NCBI GenBank assembly: GCA_002729315.1
Contig: PBTW01000116.1
Span: 1-48,210, forward strand
Origin: Gammaproteobacteria bacterium
GTDB taxonomy: Bacteria > Pseudomonadota > Gammaproteobacteria > Pseudomonadales > Pseudohongiellaceae
DNA length: 48,210 nucleotides
Reading direction: 5' to 3'
Within the stretch, counting starts at the first letter, position 1. Each line of letters starts with the position of its first letter. The notes beneath the pieces are model-generated. The model had not been told where the DNA came from. It saw only the letters and a list, made by a program, of their open reading frames with translations, and searched no databases. A program made the translations under genes and the position numbers. Shown piece by piece: positions 7,663 through 16,039 of the stretch.

Positions 7663-7765
7663 GGCGATTTCCCCACTAAAAAAGGTTCGACATGCTAACA
7701 CAGCTAAATGCGATCAGCAGATTCTGTCCCTTTGCGTTAGACTGACGCGTTGGTTAACAATAACA

Positions 7766-9514
7766 ATGGATTTGCACTGGATTACAGCATTGAACCTCAC
7801 TGAACTAACGCTAACTCTCTCAAGCTGCATTTTCTTTATGGCATTGGTCGCTTTTATTTCTTACCAGAAAACAAAAGGGGAGGTCAGTACCAAAGATGGT
7901 TACTTTCTGGCAGGTCGAGGGTTGAGTGCAGTTTTTATTGCAGGATCATTGCTGCTTTCGAACCTGTCAGCGGAACAGTTGATTGGTCTGAACGGTTCCG
8001 CTTATGGCTTCAACCTCAGTAGCATGGCCTGGGAAGTCACTGCAGCTTTTGCTACCGTGTGCATGGCTTTCGTGTTCCTCCCCCGTTATCTCGCCGGCGC
8101 GTTTACCACCTTGCCGGAATTTCTGTGCGACCGATATGATGACGGTGTACGCCGCATGACCGTCGTGCTGTTTATGGTGGGCTACGGACTGGTCACCATT
8201 CCGGGCGTGCTGTATTCCGGATCGATTGCCGTACTGCAGCTGTTTGACGTGCCGGGGTTACTATCGGTGAGCTACAGCACAGGATTGGCAACGACTATAG
8301 CGATGATCGGCTGTATCGGAGCTTTTTACGCAGTATTCGGTGGGCTCAGAGCCGTGGCTGTATCAGATACGCTTAACGGCTTGGGTTTACTGATTATCGG
8401 CATAGCCGTACCGCTTCTTGGATTTTCAGCGCTGGGTGAGGGCAGTGTTCTGCGGGGCCTGGAAATCGTGGTGACCACAAACACTGATAAGCTCAACGCC
8501 ATCGGATCGGCAGAAGATCCCACGCCATTTCCCACACTTTTTACCGGGATGGTTTTCGCGAATCTTTTCTACTGGTGCACTAATCAATATGTGATCCAGA
8601 GAACTCTCGGGGCCAAAAATCTGGCGGAAGGTCAAAAGGGCGTTTTGCTTTCGGGCTTCTTCAAAGTCTTGGTCCCATTCATGATGATGATTCCCGGCGT
8701 TATAGCCTTCCATTTTTACGGTAGTAGCCTGGAATCTATCGATCTGGCTTACCCGCAACTGATCAGGGATGTGTTGCCGGTGTATGCCACTGGATTCTTT
8801 CTTGCAGTGCTGCTGGGTGCGGTATTTAGTTCTTTCAATTCTCTTCTAAACAGTGCGGCGACGCTATTCTGCTTGGATATTTATGCGCCGCTTAAAGGTG
8901 AAACGCTCAGCGATAGCGAGATGGTGACGATCGCCAAGCGTGCCAGTGTCTGTATTGCGCTGTTCTCTTTCATTGTTGCACCGCTTCTGCAGTACGCTCC
9001 CGAAGGGCTGTGGCAAATTATTCGTATCTTTACCGGGTTTTACAATATTCCGGTGATTGCGATAGTGATGGTGGGTCTGTTTACACGGCGTGTTCCTGCC
9101 ATGGGCGCGAAGGTTGTGATCTGTTTTCATGTAATTACCTATGGTTTGCTGCAGTTCGTCTTTGTCGAGGCTATTGGCATTCACTTTTTGCATCTGTACG
9201 CAATTTTGTTTGTTGCGGAAGTTGTCCTCATGCTGGCGTTTGGTATGCTGAGGCCGAAGGCTCAGGCATGGACGTATCGCCCTCGAGAGTTGGTGAATCT
9301 GACCCCCTGGCGCTTCGCAGTCCCCTGTGCCGGCACGCTGCTGTCCTGCGTGGTCGGACTCTATCTGCTGTTCTCGCCTCTGGGGTTGGTTGGTGGAGTG
9401 AGCGAGTGGTTCCTGCCCTTGGTGGTGCTGTTACTCCTGACTAACCTAGTCAGCTGGGCTCGGTACGCGGGTAAACATGCTGCTTCTATTGACCACGTGC
9501 GTGAGGCGTCTTGA
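7766..9514 (+). CDS. Sodium:solute symporter (SSS family)
   Basis: 582-residue inner-membrane transporter with about 14 hydrophobic helices, the usual length for SSS members that carry sugars, inositol or similar solutes. The early motif GYFLAGRGLS (45-54) and the helix SNLSAEQLIGLNGSAYG (65-81, unwound sodium and substrate site) are characteristic. The start at 7766 places the first helix at the N-terminus; the ribosome site is weak, and an open frame runs further upstream to 7661 without support. It is the first gene of an apparent operon: the dehydrogenase gene begins seven bases after its stop. The neighbours (Gfo/Idh/MocA, aldo/keto reductase) suggest a polyol or sugar-like substrate, but this is inference. 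Confidence 0.88.
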   Translation: MDLHWITALNLTELTLTLSSCIFFMALVAFISYQKTKGEVSTKDGYFLAGRGLSAVFIAGSLLLSNLSAEQLIGLNGSAYGFNLSSMAWEVTAAFATVCMAFVFLPRYLAGAFTTLPEFLCDRYDDGVRRMTVVLFMVGYGLVTIPGVLYSGSIAVLQLFDVPGLLSVSYSTGLATTIAMIGCIGAFYAVFGGLRAVAVSDTLNGLGLLIIGIAVPLLGFSALGEGSVLRGLEIVVTTNTDKLNAIGSAEDPTPFPTLFTGMVFANLFYWCTNQYVIQRTLGAKNLAEGQKGVLLSGFFKVLVPFMMMIPGVIAFHFYGSSLESIDLAYPQLIRDVLPVYATGFFLAVLLGAVFSSFNSLLNSAATLFCLDIYAPLKGETLSDSEMVTIAKRASVCIALFSFIVAPLLQYAPEGLWQIIRIFTGFYNIPVIAIVMVGLFTRRVPAMGAKVVICFHVITYGLLQFVFVEAIGIHFLHLYAILFVAEVVLMLAFGMLRPKAQAWTYRPRELVNLTPWRFAVPCAGTLLSCVVGLYLLFSPLGLVGGVSEWFLPLVVLLLLTNLVSWARYAGKHAASIDHVREAS

Positions 9515-9521
9515 CTAAACT

Positions 9522-10715
9522 GTGCGTTTTTACCATGAAACATCATCACAGCGTTCTGCCAGAGTAGTAGATTTCGCTGCCACTGGTAGGCCCGTTTGCA
9601 ATTTGCTAATCGTCGGCTGCGGGATGATCGGGCGTGAACATATGCGGGTGGCAACCCTGCTCGGCCGAGCCCGTGTCCACGGACTTTTTGATCCGGAGCC
9701 AGAAAGTGTTCGTCAGGCGGTCGCTGAATTTGCGAGTTATTCTGCGGGAAAACTAATTGTTTATCGGGATTTGAGATCAGCGGTTGACGATCCCGCTATC
9801 GATGCAATTTTTGTTTGCTCGCCGAATTTCACGCATTTTCAGATCCTGCAACAGATCAAACACACCGCAAAGCCATTGTTTATTGAAAAACCCATGGCTA
9901 TCCGACTCGATGATGCCCGATCTATGCTACTGCTGGCCGACGAGTATCCAAGTTTCATCCAACTGGGCATGCAATACCGGTTTAAATCCCAGTACGTGGA
10001 GGCCTTTCATGAGATTAAAGAAAGAAACAGCCTTGGCGCAATCAAAACCATTGCTATGAGCGAGTACAGGCCGCCTTTTTTGAATAAGGTTAAGCAGTGG
10101 AATAAGTTCAATGCATTCTCAGGTGGGACTTTGGTTGAGAAGTGTTGTCATTATTTCGATCTGATTAACCTGATGGCAGAAACCCGTATAGACAATGTTT
10201 ATGCAGTAAGTGGTCAGGCGGTGAATTTCATCGATTTTACTTACGAAGGCAAAGACTCTGACATTCATGATCACGCTTTTGTCGTCATGCAATTTGCAGG
10301 CGGAATCAGCGCATCATTTACGCTCAACATGTTCAGCCGGGAACTCTACGAAGAACTCAGCGTAACGGGTAAAAACGGCAGGCTGTTGGCTTCAGAACAT
10401 TCGAGTTTTACTCCGGGCAGCCGTTCTCGAGCCGAGATCATGGTAGAAGTGGATGGGCATCCTGCCTATCAGGGGAAAGAGGTTACCTATCCAGCACAGA
10501 TCGAGGCTAGCGGCCATCAAGGTGCGACCTTTTTTGAGCATGAAGCTTTTATTGATCAGCTTGAGGGAAAACCTCACGACAGCGCCAGCTGTGAACAGGG
10601 AATGTGGGCAATTCTGATAGCCAGCGCTGCTCAGCAATCCGCGGCCGCGGGACAGTTGATTTCAGTTAAAGACTTTGCCGCTGAGCAGGGTCTCAATGAC
10701 GTGTTAAGCTGGTGA
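9522..10715 (+). CDS. Gfo/Idh/MocA family NAD(P)-dependent oxidoreductase
   Basis: 397 residues. The N-terminal Rossmann domain carries GCGMIG (32-37), and the family signature IEKPM (121-125) with the catalytic-region Lys is present, followed by the C-terminal alpha/beta domain with KCCHYFDLINL (about 205-215), where the His aligns with the active-site His of inositol dehydrogenase relatives. Members oxidise hydroxyls of sugars, inositols or related compounds. I use GTG 9522, seven bases after the symporter stop; the first 25 residues before the Rossmann strand are unusual and the true start may be later. Operon with the symporter upstream and the aldo/keto reductase 42 bases downstream. Confidence 0.85.
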   Translation: MRFYHETSSQRSARVVDFAATGRPVCNLLIVGCGMIGREHMRVATLLGRARVHGLFDPEPESVRQAVAEFASYSAGKLIVYRDLRSAVDDPAIDAIFVCSPNFTHFQILQQIKHTAKPLFIEKPMAIRLDDARSMLLLADEYPSFIQLGMQYRFKSQYVEAFHEIKERNSLGAIKTIAMSEYRPPFLNKVKQWNKFNAFSGGTLVEKCCHYFDLINLMAETRIDNVYAVSGQAVNFIDFTYEGKDSDIHDHAFVVMQFAGGISASFTLNMFSRELYEELSVTGKNGRLLASEHSSFTPGSRSRAEIMVEVDGHPAYQGKEVTYPAQIEASGHQGATFFEHEAFIDQLEGKPHDSASCEQGMWAILIASAAQQSAAAGQLISVKDFAAEQGLNDVLSW

Positions 10716-10757
10716 CTGTCAGCACTACGCATCAATGCAAGACACAAGGAACAGGAT

Positions 10758-11735
10758 ATGTCCTCAGATTTTTTAATTGGAGAAGATGCATTCCCAGCGG
10801 TCGGATTCGGCTTGTGGAAGATAGATCGTGAAGAGACTGCAGATATGGTCCATTCAGCGATCGCAGTCGGCTACCGGCATCTGGACAGCGCTGCAGATTA
10901 TGGTAACGAGCGGGAGGCCGGAGAAGGAATCAGGACCGCGATTGAAGCCGGGTGCTGTCGGCGCGAAGATCTGTGGGTGACATCGAAGCTCTGGAACACC
11001 TATCACCGACCGCAGCATGTGCGACCTGCCTGTGAAAAGACGTTGAGTGATTTGGGTCTGGACTATCTGGACCTGTATCTAATCCATTTCCCCATATCGC
11101 TGGAGTTTGTCGATTTCGACCGGCGCTACCCGCCGGAGTGGTTTTTTGACCCCGATGCGGCGGAACCTCGGATGCAGATCGATCCCGTGCCCCTGCACGA
11201 AACCTGGGCGGCTATGGAAGAACTGAAACAGTCTGGGCTGGTGCGACACATCGGCGTGTGTAACTACAGTTCGGCGCTACTGCATGACCTAATGGCCTAT
11301 GCAAAGTTGCAGCCTGAGGTGTTGCAGATCGAATCTCATCCCTTCCTGACCCAGGAAAGGCTCATTCGACTGGCCAAATCCTTTAACATGACCGTGACGG
11401 CCTTCTCTCCTCTTGGCGCCTTGTCCTACCTATCCCTAGACATGGCGACAGAGAGCGAATCCGTTCTGGAGTCTGCCGCAGTCAGGCGGGCAGCGAAGAG
11501 AACCGGAAGATCGCCGGCTCAGGTTGTTCTGCGTTGGGGTCTGCAGCGCGGTACTGCCATCATTCCCAAAACCGCTCGCAAGGAGCGTCTGCAGGAAAAC
11601 CTGGCGCTGTTTGACTTTGCACTGACTGATGAGGAAATGTCGGCGATTGCCGAACTCAACTGTGACCGGCGCTTCAATGATCCCGCTTTGTTCTGCGAAG
11701 CTGCTTTCAACACTTTTTATCCAATCTATGACTAA
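10758..11735 (+). CDS. Aldo/keto reductase
   Basis: 325-residue cytosolic NADPH-dependent reductase with a complete catalytic tetrad: D43, Y48 (HLDSAADYGNE), K77 (VTSKLW) and H110 (YLIHFP). The later motifs IGVCNYS, IESHPFL and IPKTARKERLQEN (NADPH-binding loop) place it in the classical AKR superfamily, and the long WFFDPDAAEPR insertion after LIHFPIS resembles xylose reductase-type enzymes. A clear ribosome site (AAGGAACAGGAT) precedes the ATG. The next gene starts within the last codons (overlap ATGACTAA), so translation is coupled to the dioxygenase. It likely acts on the same metabolite stream as the preceding dehydrogenase. Confidence 0.9.
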   Translation: MSSDFLIGEDAFPAVGFGLWKIDREETADMVHSAIAVGYRHLDSAADYGNEREAGEGIRTAIEAGCCRREDLWVTSKLWNTYHRPQHVRPACEKTLSDLGLDYLDLYLIHFPISLEFVDFDRRYPPEWFFDPDAAEPRMQIDPVPLHETWAAMEELKQSGLVRHIGVCNYSSALLHDLMAYAKLQPEVLQIESHPFLTQERLIRLAKSFNMTVTAFSPLGALSYLSLDMATESESVLESAAVRRAAKRTGRSPAQVVLRWGLQRGTAIIPKTARKERLQENLALFDFALTDEEMSAIAELNCDRRFNDPALFCEAAFNTFYPIYD

Positions 11736-12717
11736 TACCGTGATTCCATACGTTCAGGAAGTGCAGCTTTCTGGGCAAATTTGTTGTGACTCACCATTTC
11801 CAGCGGTCTTTCAGGCCGGGGCAAAGCTCGAACAAGACATGGAGCTGGTCGCTGACTGGTTTCGAGCTCATCGACAGGCGCTGCTTGAGCTGCTTGCAGA
11901 AAGTGGTGCCCTGCTGCTGCGGGGTCTGCCCATTCGCTCCGATCAAGACTTTGATCTGGTGATGCGAAGCCTTGATCAGGAAAATTTCAGTTATGGTGAG
12001 TCCCTGTCAAATGCGGTGCGTCATAACCGAACGGAACGCGTATTCACCGCTAATGAAGCTCCACCAGATGTGGAGATTTATTTTCATCATGAGATGGCGC
12101 AGACGCCGCTGTTTCCGAGCAAGCTAGCATTTTACTGCGAGCAGGCACCCGCAAAGGGGGGCGCTACTCCGCTGTGCCGTTCAGATGCGCTGCTGTCCGA
12201 AATGGCCGAACGGGTACCCGAGTTTGTTCAACGCTGTGACGAACTCGGTTTACGCTATACCAACGTCATGCCTGCAAGCGCAGATCTGGCTTCCGGACAG
12301 GGGCGATCGTGGTACAGCACGCTGTCGGCTGATACGAAAGAGGAAGCCGCTGGTCGATTGGCCGAACTGGGCTACGAGTTTGAATGGTTGCAGGATGGCA
12401 GTCTGAAAGCGACCACGCCGGTTTTACCTGCCATCAGGGATTTGCCGGATGGCAGGCGGGTTTTTTTCAATCAACTGATCGCTGCCTTTAAGGGTTGGCA
12501 GGATGCCCGTAACCAGGCGAACAGATCGGTCTGTTTCGGCGATGGCAGCGTGCTCGCTGATAGAGACATGGAGACCGTCTGCGCGATCAGTGAAGAGCTG
12601 GCTTTCGATTTGCCGTGGGTGGCAGGCGATATCGTGCTGGTCGATAATTTTCTAGTCATGCACGGGCGCCGCCCGTTCGAGGGACAGCGGCGCGTGCTCG
12701 CCTCATTGCTGGTCTGA
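11728..12717 (+). CDS. TauD/TfdA family Fe(II)/2-oxoglutarate dioxygenase
   Basis: 329 residues. The ATG at 11728 overlaps the reductase stop by eight bases; earlier Mets in this frame lie inside the reductase gene. The iron site is H120-x-E122 (YFHHEMA) with distal H312 (FLVMHGRRPFEG), and the Arg-rich strand RRVLASL would bind 2-oxoglutarate. HxE in place of HxD is known from the clavaminate synthase and SyrP-like branch, which modifies amino-acid-like substrates, so the substrate need not be a sulfonate or phenoxyacetate. It ends the symporter operon and faces the next gene tail to tail. Confidence 0.87.
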   Translation: MTNTVIPYVQEVQLSGQICCDSPFPAVFQAGAKLEQDMELVADWFRAHRQALLELLAESGALLLRGLPIRSDQDFDLVMRSLDQENFSYGESLSNAVRHNRTERVFTANEAPPDVEIYFHHEMAQTPLFPSKLAFYCEQAPAKGGATPLCRSDALLSEMAERVPEFVQRCDELGLRYTNVMPASADLASGQGRSWYSTLSADTKEEAAGRLAELGYEFEWLQDGSLKATTPVLPAIRDLPDGRRVFFNQLIAAFKGWQDARNQANRSVCFGDGSVLADRDMETVCAISEELAFDLPWVAGDIVLVDNFLVMHGRRPFEGQRRVLASLLV

Positions 12718-12728
12718 GCAGCTCGGCC

Positions 12729-13202
12729 TCAGTCGCCGGAAGCCTGGACAGATTGCTTGAGTATGCCAAAGTTAAGTACCAGACGAAGCGGTGTCACGTG
12801 ATTGATCTTCTGTAATACCTTGTTGACCTGTCCATGATTGAGCCCGCGTTCCAGCGCAAACTGTTCAATCCGTTCAAGTGCTGCTGAGAAGTCTGCCGTC
12901 TCTTCGTACTTCGCACTCCACGCCGCGAGATAGATTTCACTCGCCAGCATGGCTTCCTCAAAACGATTGGCACTGAGCTGAATTCGAGCGAGCCCGTAAA
13001 GGGGCTCTCCAAGCTGAATGTGGTGTCGACCGAGTGCGTCCCGCAAGCGGTCTACTGAGTCCGCCCGCTGTCGGATTTGCCTGCTCAAGTCGCTGAAGTC
13101 CGGTGTTTCGGCGCTGGCCGAAATTCCAGATACGATCATGGCGCAGCAAAGCAGGAGGGGAACAAGATCACGCAGGGGCTTGGTCAATTTTGCAAAAATC
13201 AT
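12729..13202 (-). CDS. Exported TPR-like protein, function unknown
   Basis: 157-residue precursor. GAGG sits nine bases before the ATG at 13202; another ATG at 13223 has no site. Residues about 1-33 form a signal peptide (PLLLCCAMIVSGISASAE). The rest is helical, with repeats suggestive of tetratricopeptide units (LYGLARIQLSANRFEEAM, then AALERIEQFALERG). A periplasmic scaffold or assembly role would suit TPRs, but I recognise no specific family. It faces the dioxygenase gene with only 11 bases between stops and no visible terminator. Confidence 0.6.
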   Translation of the reverse strand: MIFAKLTKPLRDLVPLLLCCAMIVSGISASAETPDFSDLSRQIRQRADSVDRLRDALGRHHIQLGEPLYGLARIQLSANRFEEAMLASEIYLAAWSAKYEETADFSAALERIEQFALERGLNHGQVNKVLQKINHVTPLRLVLNFGILKQSVQASGD

Positions 13203-13887
13203 GGTCACGAACCTCACGCACAAACAATAAAATGCATTTGATCCTGGACTTTGCGTTGTTGAGTGTCGTGCGGAACGCGCGCAGTTATGTGGCTCTTAAA
13301 GGGCTTTCCAGGCAGCCAGAGAAGCTCTGCAGTTTTATTATATTCGCCTGATCGGGGTCAACCTAGACGCCTAGCATGTAAACCCAGGTGGAGGGTCGTC
13401 TCGATAAGGGGCAAAGGAATCAAACTGGTGCTCGATGCTCCTTCGCAAACCCTGTGCCAATCTGCAGGCTGAGGAATAGACCGGCGATACCCCGTTAACG
13501 GGGCATTCTCTGGGTTCCGCAACTGGCTCTGAATCACGCCAAGTCGCTTTTGCGCCTCATGTTGGCGCGGTCAGGTCGATGCTGCGCCGACACCCTTATC
13601 CGGCTCAGCTGCAGTGCTTTCGTCGACAGGCAGGGTTATAAGAGAACACCTGTGCCCATAATGGAAAGTACACTCGCCGCATGTAGCCTACTGCGGCCAT
13701 GCTTAAAAGCCGTTCGTAATCATTCCCGATCCGGGGTTTAATGGACCTGCTGTCAGCGGGTCGCTTCGTGTTACCTCTTACCGGGTCGAAGGAGCGGCTG
13801 CTGCACTCAAAGATCACCCCGAAGAGGGAGGGATCAGAAGGGGACTGAATGCAGCCAGTTTGAGTAAGATGACGCTAGGAGAGCTTC
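13203..13887. other. Long gene-poor stretch, probably decayed sequence
   Basis: About 680 bases without a convincing gene. Short frames occur on both strands, the longest about 70 residues, but none has a ribosome site, signal or recognisable motif. It contains a perfect 14-base palindrome (13490-13503). The part 13630-13800, including a phrase beginning GTGCCCATAATGG, resembles remnants of dispersed non-coding repeats in marine gammaproteobacteria; this is an impression, not a match. Confidence 0.45.
13490..13503. repeat. Perfect 14-base palindrome
   Basis: CCCCGTTAACGGGG, self-complementary over its whole length, in the gene-poor region. It could be an operator-type dimer site; it has no loop bases, so it is less likely a terminator. 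Confidence 0.5.
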
Positions 13888-14496
13888 TTGAAACTTTATC
13901 ACTGCTTTAATTCAAGGTCCTTGCGACCGCTTTGGTGTCTTGAAGAGATGGGTCTTGAGTATGAGCTGGAAGTGATGCCGTTTCCGCCGCGCTCTGAACG
14001 GGAAGGCTACCTCGATATCAATTCCCTAGGGACGGTTCCTACCTTCATCGATGGCAATCGGACCCTGACGGAATCGACTGGCATCTGTCAGTATCTGGTC
14101 GAACAGTACGGACCCACAACTCTTGCTATTAGGCAGGATGAAAAGGATTACGGTGACTATCTTAATTGGTTATATCGAAGTGATGCGACATTTACCTTTC
14201 CGCTGGCGCTGATCCTAAGATATACCCGACTCGAACCCGAGGATAGGAAGAATCCCCAGATCGTGGAGGATTACACCATCTGGTTTTATTCCCGCATCCG
14301 CGCCGTGGAAGCGGCCCTTCAGGATAAGGAATTCCTGGTAGGCGGTAGATTCACTATTGCCGATATCGCAGTGGGCTATGCACTGCATTTCGGCAAGCGT
14401 CTGGGTCTGTCCGAACGTTACAAGCCGAATACTGCCCGCTACCTTGCAGCTCTGATGTCTCGGCGGGCGTTTGAGAAAACACAAAAGATCAAATGA
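13888..14496 (+). CDS. Glutathione S-transferase family protein
   Basis: 202 residues with a TTG start supported by AGGAG at 13877-13881, six bases upstream. The N-terminal thioredoxin-like domain begins at once (MKLYHCFNSRSLRPLWCLEE) and has the glutathione-contact motifs VPTFID and ESTGICQYL; the C-terminal helical domain includes the conserved N-capping motif TIADIAVGYAL. The activating residue is probably one of the Ser near residues 9-11. The stop is 13 bases before the start of the Baeyer-Villiger monooxygenase, so the two are probably co-transcribed and may act in one detoxification or degradation pathway. Confidence 0.88.
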   Translation: MKLYHCFNSRSLRPLWCLEEMGLEYELEVMPFPPRSEREGYLDINSLGTVPTFIDGNRTLTESTGICQYLVEQYGPTTLAIRQDEKDYGDYLNWLYRSDATFTFPLALILRYTRLEPEDRKNPQIVEDYTIWFYSRIRAVEAALQDKEFLVGGRFTIADIAVGYALHFGKRLGLSERYKPNTARYLAALMSRRAFEKTQKIK

Positions 14497-14509
14497 GAAA
14501 AAGGGTGCT

Positions 14510-16000
14510 ATGAACTCAGCAGGTGCGCAGCTTTTAGATGTTGTGATTGTTGGCGCGGGCATTTCGGGGATCAGCGCCGCCTGCTACTTGAAAATGCAAT
14601 GTCCGAAAAAGCGATTTCGCATTATTGAATCGAGAGGAAGTTTAGGTGGGACCTGGGATCTTTTTCGCTATCCCGGCATACGCTCCGACAGTGACATGCA
14701 CACCTTTGGTTTCAAGTTTAAGCCTTGGACCCGGGCGAAGTCGATTTCTGACGGACCATCGATCCTCACGTATCTTAATGAAACGGTGGATGAATACGCA
14801 GTGAGGGACAGCATCGACTTCGGCGTGCGCGTGACTTCCGCCCGCTGGTTAAGCGCAGAATCAGTCTGGGAGACTGTTGCGCGGGACGGTCGTGGCCGCG
14901 AGATTCGGTATCGATCGCGCCTACTATTTATGTGCACTGGCTACTACCGCTATTCGTCGGGCTACACGCCGGAACTTCCCGGCCTTGAAGAATTCGCTGG
15001 CACGGTCGTGCATCCCCAGCTGTGGCCCGAGGATCTAGATTACAGTAACAAACGGGTCGCCGTCATTGGCAGCGGCGCCACAGCAGTGACCCTGATTCCG
15101 GCCATGGCGGATAAAGCCTCCCATGTCACAATGGTGCAGCGTTCGCCGACCTATATCGTGTCAATGCCCGGCAAGGACAAACTGGCCAATTTTTTAAGTC
15201 GTCTGTTGCCCACAACCTGGGCCTATGCAAGCATTCGCTGGCGCAATATTCGATTCCAAAATTATTTCTATAAGCAAGCTATCGGGAGGCCAGCAAAAAC
15301 CCGAGCTTATATCCTCAAACGACTGCGTAAAGCGCTTAAGCCTGAAATTGATATAGAAAAGCATTTTACCCCAAGCTATGATCCGTGGACTCAGCGGCTC
15401 TGCCTGGTGCCGGATTCCGATCTTTTTCATGTCTTGAATTCCGGTAAGGCAAATGTGATAACTGGCACTATCGAGCGCATCACTTCAGATGGCATTGAGA
15501 TGCAGGACGGAGAAAAGATTGAAGCAGAAGTGCTTGTCACTGCAACTGGCATTCAGCTGGAGCTGCTTGGGGGCGTTGACTTTTTCATGGATGATAAAAA
15601 GCTGGATTTCAGTCAGCGGTTCTTTTATCAGGGTATGATGTTCTCGGGTGTGCCAAATCTGATTCAGACTTTCGGCTACATCAATGCTTCCTGGACCTTA
15701 CGAGCCGATCTGAATTCAGAATTTGTTTGCGCCCTGTTAAAACGAATGGATGAAACGGGCACTACCCAGTGCGTACCACTGCTGCGTGATTTTGAACTTG
15801 AGATGGCCGGTCAGGACTGGGTTACTGATTTCAATCCGGGCTATCTTAAGCGTGGTAACCACTTGTTTCCTCGGCAAGGTTCGCATTCTCCCTGGCACAA
15901 TACACAGGACTACCTGTTGGACCTCAAGCTGCTGGCCGGAGGGCCACCGGATGACGGGGTGTTGCAGTTTCAGAAGACTGGCAAGGCCGACTCGGCGTAA
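14510..16000 (+). CDS. Flavin-dependent Baeyer-Villiger monooxygenase, EthA-like
   Basis: 496 residues with two dinucleotide-binding motifs, GAGISG (15-20, FAD) and GSGATA (187-192, NADPH), and between them the type I Baeyer-Villiger fingerprint FAGTVVHPQLW (F162, G164, H168, W172), complete. The segment GGTWDLFRYPGIRSDSDMH (46-64) is very close to that of the EthA group, which converts ketones to esters or oxidises sulfur of thioamides. AAGGG precedes the ATG; a frame extending to 14471 lies in the upstream gene. A soluble cytosolic enzyme. It is convergent with the TonB receptor gene, 39 bases between stops. Confidence 0.93.
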   Translation: MNSAGAQLLDVVIVGAGISGISAACYLKMQCPKKRFRIIESRGSLGGTWDLFRYPGIRSDSDMHTFGFKFKPWTRAKSISDGPSILTYLNETVDEYAVRDSIDFGVRVTSARWLSAESVWETVARDGRGREIRYRSRLLFMCTGYYRYSSGYTPELPGLEEFAGTVVHPQLWPEDLDYSNKRVAVIGSGATAVTLIPAMADKASHVTMVQRSPTYIVSMPGKDKLANFLSRLLPTTWAYASIRWRNIRFQNYFYKQAIGRPAKTRAYILKRLRKALKPEIDIEKHFTPSYDPWTQRLCLVPDSDLFHVLNSGKANVITGTIERITSDGIEMQDGEKIEAEVLVTATGIQLELLGGVDFFMDDKKLDFSQRFFYQGMMFSGVPNLIQTFGYINASWTLRADLNSEFVCALLKRMDETGTTQCVPLLRDFELEMAGQDWVTDFNPGYLKRGNHLFPRQGSHSPWHNTQDYLLDLKLLAGGPPDDGVLQFQKTGKADSA

Positions 16001-16039
16001 TCATCCCTTTGGATCGGACTCCGGCAATCTCGATATGCT

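Noticed and set aside
7661-7765. N-terminal extension of the symporter frame
   Set aside because: Antisense to the start of the hydrolase gene and without a ribosome site; the first membrane helix begins after 7766.
13605-13817. 70-residue minus-strand frame (MIFECSS...)
   Set aside because: No ribosome site, Cys/Arg-rich random-like composition and inside a region that looks decayed; kept only as part of the gene-poor stretch.
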